Shown here piece after piece: positions 52,786 to 62,223 of a DNA stretch of 64,000 nt. The stretch's first letter is position 1, and every line of letters starts with the position of its first letter. This DNA is from Oligoflexia bacterium (GTDB lineage Bacteria; Bdellovibrionota; UBA1018; CAIPTA01). The notes below the pieces were generated by a model, which made no database searches, was not told the DNA's origin, and saw only the letters and a list, made by a program, of their open reading frames with translations. The stretch spans positions 1 to 64,000 of the forward strand of contig JAMLID010000014.1 of NCBI GenBank assembly GCA_023954355.1. Direction: 5' to 3'. Both the position numbers and the translations under genes were made by a program.

Positions 52786-53799
52786 GAACGGCTCTCTTTC
52801 AATACTTCATTACACCAATCTTGGTTGTTTATATACCATTCAATAGTTGTTTTTATTCCCAGCTCAAATTTGTGTTTACGTTGAAATCCTAATTCTTGCT
52901 GAGCTTTTGTATCGTCAATTGCATAGCGTAGGTCGTGCCCTAAACGGTCGGTTACAAACGAAATTTGTTCTTTATAAGATTTTTTAGAACTCGAAGGTTT
53001 TAATAGGTCTAGTGTTTCACAAATTAGATGTACAAGATCTATATTTTTTTTCTCTGAATTTCCACCTAGGCAATAGGTTTGTCCAGGTTTTCCCTTAAGT
53101 AATGCAAGGAGAATTCCCTCACAGTGATCCTCCACATGAATCCAGTCTGAGAACATTTTCACCTTTCCCATAGACGGGAAGTGAGGTTCCTTTAAGTGCA
53201 GACAAAATCATATGTGGAATCAGTTTTTCAGGAAACTGGTATGGGCCATAATTATTTGAACATCTTGTAATGATTGTAGGTAGACCGTAGGTATGATTCC
53301 AAGCTTTTACAAAGTGGTCAGCTCCAGTTTTAAGTGAGTATGGCGATGATGGATCTAAATTAGTTTCTTCTGAAAACTTTCCAGTTGCTCCTAGTGATCC
53401 ATATACTTCGTCAGTTGAAATTTGCAAAAAGCGAAAAGAATCTTTGTTGTATAGATTTATAATAGTTTAAAGCATGGTGTAATGGGTTTCCTGTACCTAA
53501 AACATTTGTTTCCTATAAATGAAGGGTTTTCTATAGAACGAATCTACATGAGACTCGGCGGCAAAATTCAATATGGCATCTGGTTGAAACTCACGAAAGA
53601 GGTTAGGGATCAGCTTTGAATCACGAATATCACCCGTCACTAAAGTGAAGTTTTGTTCGTTAGGTAGATTTTAAATTGGCCTTATGGCCTGCATAAGTGA
53701 ACGAATCTAGACCAAGTACGGTTAATTTTTTTCTAAAGCTAAACGAACAAAGTTTGATCCTATGAATCCGGCTGCACCTGTAACAATTATCTTTTTCAT
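52782..53799 (-). pseudogene. rfbB: Broken dTDP-glucose 4,6-dehydratase
   Basis: From the ATG at 53799 the frame starts as MKKIIVTGAAGFIGSNFVR, then breaks. Homology to RfbB continues in changing frames: LTVLGLDSFTYAGHKANL, then NLPNEQNFTLVTGDIRDS...AAESHVDS, then [22 protein letters not shown], then [12 protein letters not shown]...[16 protein letters not shown], and last [13 protein letters not shown] to the C-terminus. At least six frame changes are seen, near 53727, 53670, 53540, 53508, 53455 and 53158. The catalytic YxxxK is also altered: YSLKTGADH instead of the expected YSxSK. The last part, and flanking rfbA, are intact. Either a recent pseudogene or local sequence errors. Confidence 0.88.
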
Positions 53800-53805
53800 A
53801 AAAAC

Positions 53806-54072
53806 CTACTCTTCAAATTCAAATAAAATTTCATCTTTGCCCACTAGTGACAAGCTAGCACGAATCATGTGTTCAAGTTTACGTGGGCTTTTTTCTATTT
53901 CACTGATGTCGTGTAGTAAGCGGCTATTTTCTGATTCTAGTTGAGAGATCCGCGCACTTAGTTTTGCGTTTTCTTGGCTGATTTTATAAGCAGAATATAG
54001 ACCGGCCTCGCCAAAGATCACGATACCTAGAGAAACTAAAAACGCCGCAATAAAAAAATAGCCAATTTTCAA
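53806..54072 (-). CDS. ftsB: FtsB/DivIC-type septum protein
   Basis: 88 residues: a short cytoplasmic end, one transmembrane helix (about 4-28), then a coiled coil ([33 protein letters not shown]) and an acidic end with [13 protein letters not shown]. This is the FtsB build, a divisome protein that bridges FtsL and FtsQ. The position just after eno (4-bp ATGA overlap) is the conserved bacterial order. Confidence 0.88.
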   Translation of the reverse strand: MKIGYFFIAAFLVSLGIVIFGEAGLYSAYKISQENAKLSARISQLESENSRLLHDISEIEKSPRKLEHMIRASLSLVGKDEILFEFEE

Positions 54073-55400
54073 AATTTCATTCCCAAAGATTGAAGTCCAT
54101 TATATTTAGCATCGTCTCCTAGTAGCTCTTCGATTCTTAGAAGTTGGTTGTACTTAGCCATTCGTTCTCCTCGAGAGGCAGAACCTGTTTTCACAAGTCC
54201 GGCATCAGTAGCAACAGCTAGATCAGCTAAAAAGGTGTCTTCTGTTTCTCCACTTCTATGAGAAACTACAGCGTTGTATCTGTTTTTTCTCGCTAGAGCC
54301 ATTGTTCGAAGCGTTTCTGAAATTGTGCCGATCTGATTGATTTTTATTAAAATAGCATTTGCTGTTTTTTGTTTGATACCTTCACTCAATATTTTTTCGT
54401 TTGTTACAAATAAGTCATCACCAACAAGCATGACTTTTTTGCCAATTTCTTGTGTTAGGTATTTCCATCCATCCCAGTCAGCCTCATCTAGGCCATCTTC
54501 AATGGAGACAATAGGGTGCTTTAAACATAAGTCAGCGTAGTATTGAGAAAGCTCTTTAGCGTCCATTTCTTCTTTTCCACTACCACTCATCATATATTTT
54601 CCATTGGTGTTTTTAAATTCTGATGCGGCACAGTCTAGCGCAAGAAAAATATCTTGTCCTGGTCGATATCCCGCTCTTGCGATCGCTTCAGTGATCATTT
54701 CAAGAGCTTCTTCATTTGACTGAACGTTAGGGGCAAATCCACCTTCGTCTCCGACATTGGTAGAGAAGTTTCTTTCGTGTAAAACATTTTTTAGGTGGTG
54801 AAAAGTTTCTACTCCGGCTCGCAGAGACTCTTTAAATGATCGCCCAACAGAAGGGATGATCATAAACTCTTGTATAGATAAGTTATTATCAGCGTGCTTT
54901 CCACCGTTGAGAATATTCATCATAGGCGTTGGTAGTGTTCGTCCTCGGTATGGAACAGCACAACTTTTGTCTAAAAAATGTTCGTAAAAAGCTGTTTCTA
55001 AAAATTGAAACAAAGGAATTTTATTTGCCATAGCAGCTGCTCTACAACTAGCCATAGAAACGCCAAGAATTGCATTAGCTCCAAGTTTTGATTTATCTTC
55101 TGTGCCGTCGATTTCTAACATAATAGAATCAATTTCACGGAAATCTTCGACGGATTTTCCTTTTAAGGCAGGAGCTATTTTTTGATTTACATTTTCGACT
55201 GCCTTTCGAACGCCTTTACCAAGGAATCGTGATTTATCTCCATCTCTTAATTCTAAGGCCTCTCGGGTACCTGTAGAAGCGCCACTTGGTACCGACGCGG
55301 TTGTAACAAGTCCACTTTGAAGGTGAATCTCTGCTTCTAAGGTGGGATTACCTCTTGAGTCTAAAATTTCTCGGGCCTTTACGATTTGTATTTTATCCAT
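54069..55400 (-). CDS. eno: Enolase
   Basis: 443 residues, full length. [19 protein letters not shown] at the N-terminus, [36 protein letters not shown] with the catalytic Lys, and [20 protein letters not shown] near the end. Converts 2-phosphoglycerate to phosphoenolpyruvate. Leads the eno-ftsB unit. Confidence 0.98.
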   Translation of the reverse strand: MDKIQIVKAREILDSRGNPTLEAEIHLQSGLVTTASVPSGASTGTREALELRDGDKSRFLGKGVRKAVENVNQKIAPALKGKSVEDFREIDSIMLEIDGTEDKSKLGANAILGVSMASCRAAAMANKIPLFQFLETAFYEHFLDKSCAVPYRGRTLPTPMMNILNGGKHADNNLSIQEFMIIPSVGRSFKESLRAGVETFHHLKNVLHERNFSTNVGDEGGFAPNVQSNEEALEMITEAIARAGYRPGQDIFLALDCAASEFKNTNGKYMMSGSGKEEMDAKELSQYYADLCLKHPIVSIEDGLDEADWDGWKYLTQEIGKKVMLVGDDLFVTNEKILSEGIKQKTANAILIKINQIGTISETLRTMALARKNRYNAVVSHRSGETEDTFLADLAVATDAGLVKTGSASRGERMAKYNQLLRIEELLGDDAKYNGLQSLGMKF

Positions 55401-55488
55401 TTGTTACCTCGGGCAAATTATAGCACTGAAAAATTTCTCTTAACAGTAATACTCGATCGGATTTTTATGTGCCTTGTAAGGCGATGTG

Positions 55489-56898
55489 TCAGGCTGTGGT
55501 AGGTGCTAGTTGCTGTAATCTTGTGCAATACTCCATAAAAGAGCGTTCGCTAGACTGGGAAATTAGCTTTCTTTTTTCTTCTTTAGGAATTTTTTTTCGA
55601 AACTTTGTTCGAAGTTCTTCTATTTCTGCGGTGAAGTGATGGTCTTCAAATAGGCTAAAATTAATACCCGAAGGTTGAAAGTCGGTTTTATGAGTGCTTT
55701 GTATGTGCCCTAGCAGAGCGCCAAATGCGGTATTTGCGGGTGGAGCAGGAATCGGCCTATTTTCTAAAATAGCATGAGCATAGATTCCGGCAATGAGCCC
55801 CGTAGAGGCTGATTCCATATAACCTTCTACTCCTGTGATTTGACCGGCGAGCATAATGTTTTTGAATTTTTTTAGTCTAAGATCTAACGAAAGTACTCTT
55901 GGTGAGTCAACGAAAGTATTTCTATGCATACTACCTAGCCGTATAAACTCTGCATTTTCAAGGCCTGGAATTAATCGAAAAATTCTTGTTTGTTCTCCGT
56001 ATTTTAATTTCGTTTGAAAGCCCACTAAATTGTAAGAGGTTTTTGATAAGTTCTCTGGACGAAGTTGTACAATTGCGTAGGCCTCTTTTCCTGTTTTAGG
56101 GTCTGGTAGTCCAACAGGTTTCATAGGCCCAAAACGTAGCGTATTGAACCCTCTATCAGCCATTTCTTCTATGGGCATGCATCCCTCGAAGTGTTTCACT
56201 CGTTCGAATTGTTTGGGTTCTACTCTTTGTCCTGCGAGCAACTCATTAATAAAGAGATCATATTCATTTTTATCAAGCGGACAATTAATATAATCTTCGG
56301 TTGAAGCTTCTAACTCAGAATTTTGAGGCATGCGGCTTGTTTTTCCGTAGCGATTTCCATAAAAAGCTTTTTCAAAATTTACTGAAGATAAATCGACGAT
56401 TGGGCTAATTGCATCATAAAAGTAAAAATGTTCTGATCCTGTATGTTTGCTAAGGCTTAGAGAAAGTGACTCAGATGTGAGAGGGCCCGTTGCTAAGATA
56501 GTTAGAATATTATCATCAGGTAGCGAAAGTACCTCTTCTCTACGAATATTGATTAGTGGATGATTATAAATTTTTTCTGTAATAAATTTAGAAAATAAAT
56601 CACGGTCTACAGCTAATGCTTCACCGGCAGCAACAGCCGCTTTTTCGGCAGAAGCAATAGATAACGAACCTAATTCTTTCATTTCACGTTTTAATATGCC
56701 GGGAGCAGATATGGGGTTTAAGCTTTTAAATGAGTTTGAGCATACAAGCTCAGCAAAATCTTTGGTTTGGTGTGCTTCTGTTTGTTTATTGGGTCGCATT
56801 TCGTAGAGATCAACATTTATTCCTCTATTTGCCAGCCAGTAGGCAGCTTCTGTACCTGCAAGTCCAGCACCGATAATGCGAATTTTTTTAATACTCAT
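55489..56898 (-). CDS. trmFO: TrmFO, folate-dependent tRNA m5U54 methyltransferase
   Basis: 469 residues from the ATG at 56898, with AAGGG upstream; the frame is open a further 14 codons. FAD loop IIGAGLAGTEAAYWLANRG at the N-terminus. Two family cysteines are in FAELVCSNSFKSLN and HFEGCMPIEEMADRG. TrmFO uses methylenetetrahydrofolate and FADH2 to make m5U54 in the T loop of tRNAs. Common in Firmicutes and some other groups in place of SAM-dependent TrmA. Single-gene unit. Confidence 0.95.
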   Translation of the reverse strand: MSIKKIRIIGAGLAGTEAAYWLANRGINVDLYEMRPNKQTEAHQTKDFAELVCSNSFKSLNPISAPGILKREMKELGSLSIASAEKAAVAAGEALAVDRDLFSKFITEKIYNHPLINIRREEVLSLPDDNILTILATGPLTSESLSLSLSKHTGSEHFYFYDAISPIVDLSSVNFEKAFYGNRYGKTSRMPQNSELEASTEDYINCPLDKNEYDLFINELLAGQRVEPKQFERVKHFEGCMPIEEMADRGFNTLRFGPMKPVGLPDPKTGKEAYAIVQLRPENLSKTSYNLVGFQTKLKYGEQTRIFRLIPGLENAEFIRLGSMHRNTFVDSPRVLSLDLRLKKFKNIMLAGQITGVEGYMESASTGLIAGIYAHAILENRPIPAPPANTAFGALLGHIQSTHKTDFQPSGINFSLFEDHHFTAEIEELRTKFRKKIPKEEKRKLISQSSERSFMEYCTRLQQLAPTTA

Positions 56899-57010
56899 TG
56901 AGCCCTTATAAACTGGTCTACAAGAATGTGTAAAGAGCAAGAATTGGGATGATAATCTTTTCTAGCTCGAGAAAACTAATTGCTCTATAAATTGGTAAAA
57001 TCACTAGGTC

Positions 57011-57054
57011 TTAAGGGCTTCTCACTACGATTCTAAATTGAAAACAAGCCCTAA
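57011..57054. repeat. Solo copy of the inverted-repeat element arm
   Basis: 44 bp, identical at 40 positions to 38036-38079, the right arm of the element between rlmH and pfkA. It has its own terminal inverted ends (AGGGCTT and AAGCCCT). Its right end supplies the TAG stop of the AI-2E family gene. Confidence 0.75.
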
Positions 57055-58082
57055 ATAGGAGATCGTCCTGCAAGTAGCTCAGAAAAACCTTTGGTTAAAG
57101 GAATCTGGTCAAAAATAATTCTTAGAACAGCTGTAATTGGAACAGCAAGAAACATTCCTGCTACACCCCAAATCAGTCCCCAAAACATCAATGAAAGTAA
57201 AATGGTAATTGGGTGTAGGTCTAACCCTTTACCTAGGAATTTTGGTTCTATTACATTTCCTATAATAATCTGCAAGAAAGCTGGTACAGCGAGTACTATC
57301 CATACCTTCCACATTTCATCATATTGTAATAGCGCTACTGGTAGTGGCAATAGTGTCGAAACAATAGATCCTAGTGTAGGAATAAAACATAATAGGAATG
57401 TGAGTAATGCAAACATTAAAGCTAAGTCTAATCCAAAAATTACATAGACAATCCATACTAAGAATCCTGCAAAAAAGTTTGATACAATTTTTGTCACTAT
57501 ATAGTTACGAATTTTCATATCAATTTCTAAAGAGAGTTTTGATTTAGGCTTTACTTGCTTGGCACCGCTAACAAGAAATAAAAGAAAAACAATCACAAGA
57601 AGAAAGTCAGCAATGAAAGCCGCAGCTCTGCCAGCGGCTGTTTGTAAAAAACTGAACAATGGCAGTTCTCTAAGCTTTTCTAGCATATTGTCTTGGTTAA
57701 AAAAGATTTCATATTTCGCAGAAAAGCGTGAGGCCATTTCAGTGAGTGTTTTTAATTTTTCTTCGTAAATATAAAATCCAGAAATCGCATTTGCGATGGA
57801 GCCCCTTAAAATAAGAAATACGATGAAGATAAAAATTAATAACCCAAAAAAAGAAATTGAAACGGCCAGCCAGTGAGGCAAAGTAAATTTTTTCTTTAAA
57901 TAATCAATGGGAGCATCAAGCAGATAAGATAAGAAAAGGGCAAAAACAAAGGGGATCATCACATTTCTTGTAAAAGATAAGGCGATGCCTACAAGAATTG
58001 TTGTAATTACGAGCAGACAACCTGCGATAATTGAGCTATGAGCTGGGGTGTAAGATGTGTTTTGATTTTCCATATTTTGCAT
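57051..58082 (-). CDS. AI-2E family transporter
   Basis: 343 residues from the ATG at 58082; ATG at 58073 is also possible. About eight spans: two N-terminal hairpins (IIAGCLLVITTILVGIAL, NVMIPFVFALFLSYLLDAPIDYLKK), a central charged part, and the family end VIEPKFLGKGLDLHPITILLSLMFWGLIWGVAGMFLAVPITAVLRI. The family includes AI-2 exporters and Na+/H+ antiporters; the actual substrate cannot be predicted. The stop codon lies inside the repeat at 57011-57054, so the native C-terminus may have been changed. Confidence 0.85.
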   Translation of the reverse strand: MQNMENQNTSYTPAHSSIIAGCLLVITTILVGIALSFTRNVMIPFVFALFLSYLLDAPIDYLKKKFTLPHWLAVSISFFGLLIFIFIVFLILRGSIANAISGFYIYEEKLKTLTEMASRFSAKYEIFFNQDNMLEKLRELPLFSFLQTAAGRAAAFIADFLLVIVFLLFLVSGAKQVKPKSKLSLEIDMKIRNYIVTKIVSNFFAGFLVWIVYVIFGLDLALMFALLTFLLCFIPTLGSIVSTLLPLPVALLQYDEMWKVWIVLAVPAFLQIIIGNVIEPKFLGKGLDLHPITILLSLMFWGLIWGVAGMFLAVPITAVLRIIFDQIPLTKGFSELLAGRSPI

Positions 58083-58139
58083 GACCAATTTTTTCGATTC
58101 TTTTATGGAAAGTCAATGGAATCTCGCTATCATTAATCT

Positions 58140-59078
58140 ATGGCAGATGGTTTAGAAAATCACAGGCTCCTAGAGGACTTTTTACAATATTTAAGCATTG
58201 AAAAAGACGCATCCCCTCATACCATACGTAACTACAGGATCGATCTAGTTTCTTTTTGTGATTTTTTGACAAATACCGGAAGCATTACACAAGTCACTGC
58301 TGTGAAGGGGGAACAAGTTCGGGCTTATACTTCAAGCCTTTTTGATAAGCAGAGCCGAGTTTCTATTGCTAGAAGATTGGCAAGTTTACGCAGCTTTTAT
58401 CGCTATTTAAAAAAATGCAAAAAAATTGAAGAAGATCCGGCGAAAATTGTACCTTTGCCGAAGTCAGAAAAAAAAATTCCCATATATCTGTCTCAAGAAG
58501 AAATCGGACAGCTGCTGTCTGCTCCAGATAGAAGCTCTAAAGAGGGAATTCGAAATCGAGCAATTTTAGAATTTTTATACTCTACTGGCTTAAGAGTGAG
58601 TGAGCTAGCGGCCTTAAATATTCAGCAGTTTTCTAGCATTAAAGGAGCTGGTACATTGCGTGTTTCTGGGAAGGGTAAAAAAGAACGCATCATTGTTTTT
58701 GGTGATGTGGCCTTTCGTGCTTTAGCTGAGTATATACTGATTCGAAATCAATTTGCTAAGGGGTCAGAGGATGAGGCTCTTTTGCTAAACTCTAGAGGGA
58801 CTCGCCTTAGCGTTCGAGGCATAGAAAGAGTTGTTCAGTCAGAAGCTCGTCGCGCTGGATTAACTAAAGAAATTAGCCCTCATACATTGCGCCATAGTTT
58901 TGCTAGCCACCTTTTAGCAAATGGTGCTGACCTTAGAATGATTCAAGAGCTTTTGGGCCATGAGAGCTTATCTACAACTCAAAAATATACTCATATTGAT
59001 TCGACGCAATTGCTAAAAGAATATGAGAATGCGCATCCCAGTAATCATCTGGGGTGGAAAGATGTAGACCCAACATAA
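58140..59078 (+). CDS. XerC/XerD-like tyrosine recombinase
   Basis: 312 residues. SAM-like N-terminal domain (HRLLEDFLQYLSIEKDASPHTIRNY) and C-terminal catalytic domain with R152 (LRVSELAALN), K178 region (SGKGKKERI), H248-x-x-R251 (SPHTLRHSFASHLL), H274 (LLGHESLSTTQ) and Tyr283 (KYTH). The motif set and length are those of the XerC/XerD chromosome-dimer recombinases; which of the two cannot be told without alignment. No integrase-like surroundings, att repeats or phage genes, so a housekeeping Xer is preferred. Confidence 0.9.
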   Translation: MADGLENHRLLEDFLQYLSIEKDASPHTIRNYRIDLVSFCDFLTNTGSITQVTAVKGEQVRAYTSSLFDKQSRVSIARRLASLRSFYRYLKKCKKIEEDPAKIVPLPKSEKKIPIYLSQEEIGQLLSAPDRSSKEGIRNRAILEFLYSTGLRVSELAALNIQQFSSIKGAGTLRVSGKGKKERIIVFGDVAFRALAEYILIRNQFAKGSEDEALLLNSRGTRLSVRGIERVVQSEARRAGLTKEISPHTLRHSFASHLLANGADLRMIQELLGHESLSTTQKYTHIDSTQLLKEYENAHPSNHLGWKDVDPT

Positions 59079-59297
59079 TTTGCTGCATCAAATAGATCGT
59101 TCTATTGTGTGGGCTAAAAAATGATTTTCTCTTTCTAATCAAATGCTTGTAGTGGTTTAAAATAAAATCATAAAAATGCTCGCATCATTTCTCTCTTAAG
59201 CTTAAGTAAAAACACACAATCAAGTAGGCCAGCTGACTAATTTCATTGAGCTTTCTAATGCTATTCGCTATGCTGCCGCTACTATTTTACAGAGACT

Positions 59298-59318
59298 AAC
59301 CGCTAAGAAGTTGCGGTT
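59298..59318 (+). other. Leader hairpin before acyl-CoA operon
   Basis: AACCGC (59298-59303) and GCGGTT (59313-59318) form a perfect stem with a 9-base loop, about 28 bp before the hbd ATG. The 268-bp spacer from 59079 to 59346 also holds CTTAAGCTTAAG, a 12-bp palindrome near 59197, and no gene. Confidence 0.4.
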
Positions 59319-59346
59319 CCTTGATCCAAAGAAAAGAGAGGTTTAC

Positions 59347-60231
59347 ATGAGTGTACAATTCGGTGTGGTCGGTGCTGGACAAATGGGCTTAGGGATAGCG
59401 CAAGTTGCTTCTCAAGCGGGTTTTTCTGTTTTTTTAAGTGATCTTTCTTTAGATCACGCTAAAAAAGGAAAAGAGAAAATTGATGCTTCACTTCAAAAGC
59501 TTGTTAGCAAAGGAAAAATCTCTGAAGAGGATAAGAAAAAGGTTTTAGAAAAAATTCAACCAGTAAATTCGATTGCAGACCTGAAAACCTGTGATTTTTT
59601 AGTTGAAGCAGCAACGGAAAACATTTCGCTAAAATGTGAAATTTTTAAAAAATTAGATGAAGTGGCTAAACCAGGAGCCATTTTAGCTACGAATACATCT
59701 TCGATTTCTATTACATTAATTGCAGCACAAACAAAGCGTCCATCCGATGTGGTGGGTATGCATTTTATGAATCCTGTTCCTGTGATGAAGTTAGTGGAAG
59801 GTATTAGAGGCTTACGTACCAGTGACCAAACATTTGCTAAAATGAGAGAGCTCTCAGAAAAAATGGGAAAAACTGTTATTGAGGCAAAAGATTATCCGGG
59901 CTTTGCTGTAAATCGTATTTTAATGCCTATGATTAACGAGGCTGTTTATGCTCTCTACGAAGGTGTCGCCTCTATAGAAGATATTGATACAGCGATGAAA
60001 CTGGGAACGAATCAGCCAATGGGGCCTTTAACGTTAGCAGATTTTATTGGTCTTGATACTTGCTTAGCTATTATGGAAGTTCTGTTCGATGGTCTGAGCG
60101 ACAGTAAGTATCGTCCATGTCCACTTTTAAGGCAGTACGTCTCTGCGGGATTGACAGGCCGTAAATCGGGAATTGGTTTTTATGATTACCGCTCAGGTGA
60201 GCCTGTGCCAACAAAGTTAGGAGCCTTTTAA
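59347..60231 (+). CDS. hbd: 3-hydroxybutyryl-CoA dehydrogenase
   Basis: 294 residues from the ATG at 59347 (GAGAGG upstream). The NAD-binding fold starts FGVVGAGQMGLGIAQVAS; TNTSSISI and the catalytic His in GMHFMNPVPVMKLVEG follow; the C-terminal helical domain is NRILMPMINEAVYALYEG and GPLTLADFIGLDTCL. Oxidises 3-hydroxybutyryl-CoA to acetoacetyl-CoA. First of four acyl-CoA genes; stop overlaps the next start (TAATG). Confidence 0.95.
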   Translation: MSVQFGVVGAGQMGLGIAQVASQAGFSVFLSDLSLDHAKKGKEKIDASLQKLVSKGKISEEDKKKVLEKIQPVNSIADLKTCDFLVEAATENISLKCEIFKKLDEVAKPGAILATNTSSISITLIAAQTKRPSDVVGMHFMNPVPVMKLVEGIRGLRTSDQTFAKMRELSEKMGKTVIEAKDYPGFAVNRILMPMINEAVYALYEGVASIEDIDTAMKLGTNQPMGPLTLADFIGLDTCLAIMEVLFDGLSDSKYRPCPLLRQYVSAGLTGRKSGIGFYDYRSGEPVPTKLGAF

Positions 60232-61052
60232 TGATTCCACAGGGAGAAAACATAAAGCTAACGGTCGATTCTGGTATTGCGATTTTGACCATCGACAGAC
60301 CTAAAGCACTAAATGCTTTAAACGAACAGACTTTACATGAGTTAAAAAGCGCGCTCGATTGGTTAGAGCATCATGCAGCAGGTAGAGAGGGTTCAAATGA
60401 TCCATCAAAAACTGTCGATGTTGTGATTTTTACTGGCGCTGGAGAAAAAAGTTTTATTGCTGGTGCCGATATTTTAGAAATGAAAGATAAAGACTACCAA
60501 CAGGGCGAGAGGTTTGCACGATTTGGTCAAAGTGTGACTAGAGCAATGGAGTTATTGCCTCAGCCGATTATTGCAGCTGTAAATGGATTCGCATTAGGCG
60601 GAGGGTGTGAGTTCGCTATTTCTTGTGATTTTATTCTGGCTTCAGAGAATGCTGTTTTTGGTCAACCTGAAGTTTGTTTGGGGATTATTCCCGGCTTTGG
60701 TGGAACAACTCGATTAGCAAAATTTGTAGGATTACCAAGAGCCCGTGAACTGATCTATAGCGGACGAAAACTAAAGGCCCAAGAAGCAAAAGAAATTGGC
60801 TTGGTAAACGAACTTGTTCCATTAGCTCAATTAATGGATCGGGCAAAGGCAATCGCAAAAGAGATTCAAAAAAATTCGCCTCTTGCCGTATCTCGTTCTA
60901 AGAAAATTATGAATTTGGTTTACTCTATGCCTATGGATTTGGCTCTACGTGAAGAAGCTATGCAGTTTGGTAGTATTTTTGGGAGTCATGATCAGCGTGA
61001 AGGTATGTCGGCTTTTGCAGAAAAGCGTCCTGCGAATTTTAAAGGAGAATAA
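60231..61052 (+). CDS. Enoyl-CoA hydratase (crotonase family)
   Basis: 273 residues. CoA-binding and oxyanion segments FIAGADILEM and AAVNGFALGGGCEFAISCDF, catalytic Glu residues in the FALGGGCE and QPEVCLGIIPG regions. It hydrates crotonyl-CoA to 3-hydroxybutyryl-CoA in this context. An insert near residues 44-60 (HHAAGREGSNDPSKTV) is longer than usual. It overlaps hbd by one base and abuts the dehydrogenase gene. Confidence 0.93.
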   Translation: MIPQGENIKLTVDSGIAILTIDRPKALNALNEQTLHELKSALDWLEHHAAGREGSNDPSKTVDVVIFTGAGEKSFIAGADILEMKDKDYQQGERFARFGQSVTRAMELLPQPIIAAVNGFALGGGCEFAISCDFILASENAVFGQPEVCLGIIPGFGGTTRLAKFVGLPRARELIYSGRKLKAQEAKEIGLVNELVPLAQLMDRAKAIAKEIQKNSPLAVSRSKKIMNLVYSMPMDLALREEAMQFGSIFGSHDQREGMSAFAEKRPANFKGE

Positions 61053-62213
61053 ATGGACTTAGGAATCATTCAACTTTCAGAAGAACAAAAAATGATTGTC
61101 GAGCAAGTGCGTGAATTTGCACAAAAAGAAATTGCTCCCAAGGCGGCAGAGATTGACCATGAGGGACGATTTCCAAAAGAGATTATCGAGCAAATGGGGC
61201 AGATGGGCTTGATGGGAATCAATATTGAATCAGAGTTTGGTGGTTCAGAGCTTGACTATCTAACTTATGCGCTTGTTGGTGAAGAGCTAAATGCTGCATG
61301 CGCATCGACTGGGGTTATTTTTTCTGCGCACAATTCTTTGGCTTGTGGCCCTTTGAAAAAGTGGGCTTCTAAAGAGCAAAAGATGCAATGGCTTGCTCCT
61401 ATGGCAAGAGGGGAAAAATTGGGTGCTTTTGCTCTATCTGAGCCAGGTTCTGGATCAGATGCTGGAGCATTAATTTGTACTTGTAAAAAAGAGGGCGATC
61501 ACTATGTAGTCAATGGAACAAAAAACTGGATCACAAATGGTCCAGAGTCAGATACGGTGATTTTGTTTGCTACAATGGATACTGCTTTAAAACATAAAGG
61601 TGTTTGCGCTTTCGTTGTTGATAAAAAAACTCCTGGCCTAAGTGTAGGAAAAGTTGAACATAAATTAGGCATTCGTGGTTCAGGAACATCTCAGTTGGTG
61701 TTTGAAAATGTGAAATTACCAGTTGCTCAAATGATTGGAAAAGAAGGCGACGGTTTTAAGATAGCAATGAGTACGTTGGATGGGGGGCGCGTAGGAATCG
61801 CAGCTCAAGCATTAGGTATTGCAAGAGCAGCTATTGAGGCCGCCAAATCATTTGCCCAAGAAAGAGAAACTTTTGGCAAGCCAATAGCACAACACCAAGG
61901 AATTCAATTTTTCTTTGCAGATATGGCTACTAGATTAGAAGCGGCTCGTCTTTTAGTTTGGAGAGCGGCGATACTTCAAGATCGTGGTCTTCCCTTTACG
62001 AAAGAAGCGGCTATGGCAAAATTATTTGCGTCTGAGGCAGCAAATTATATTTGCGACAAGGCCCTACAGATTCATGGCGGCTTTGGGTATGCAAATGAAT
62101 ATCCGGCAGAACGTCATTTTAGAGATCAGAGAATTACAGAGATTTATGAGGGCACAAGTGAAATCCAAAGAATCGTTATTGCTAGCTCAGTATTAAAGGC
62201 CACACAAATCTAA
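61053..62213 (+). CDS. Acyl-CoA dehydrogenase, short-chain/butyryl type
   Basis: 386 residues. FAD-binding [21 protein letters not shown], and the catalytic Glu366 in [13 protein letters not shown], the position used by short- and medium-chain members. ATG abuts the previous stop. With its neighbours it most likely oxidises butyryl-CoA to crotonyl-CoA and passes electrons to ETF, for which no gene is in the window. Confidence 0.94.
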   Translation: MDLGIIQLSEEQKMIVEQVREFAQKEIAPKAAEIDHEGRFPKEIIEQMGQMGLMGINIESEFGGSELDYLTYALVGEELNAACASTGVIFSAHNSLACGPLKKWASKEQKMQWLAPMARGEKLGAFALSEPGSGSDAGALICTCKKEGDHYVVNGTKNWITNGPESDTVILFATMDTALKHKGVCAFVVDKKTPGLSVGKVEHKLGIRGSGTSQLVFENVKLPVAQMIGKEGDGFKIAMSTLDGGRVGIAAQALGIARAAIEAAKSFAQERETFGKPIAQHQGIQFFFADMATRLEAARLLVWRAAILQDRGLPFTKEAAMAKLFASEAANYICDKALQIHGGFGYANEYPAERHFRDQRITEIYEGTSEIQRIVIASSVLKATQI

Positions 62214-62223
62214 GGAGTCAAAA

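Noticed and set aside
52782..53427. Two separate short genes (129 and 102 residues) on the minus strand
   Set aside because: Both are consecutive pieces of one RfbB homologue in different frames and are annotated as one broken gene.
52782..53799. Programmed frameshifting in rfbB
   Set aside because: There are at least six frame changes without slippery motifs at each, and the catalytic spacing is also damaged. Decay or sequence error explains this better.
58140..59078. Phage or island integrase
   Set aside because: The recombinase has XerC/D length and motifs, and there are no att-like repeats, tRNA gene or phage genes around it.
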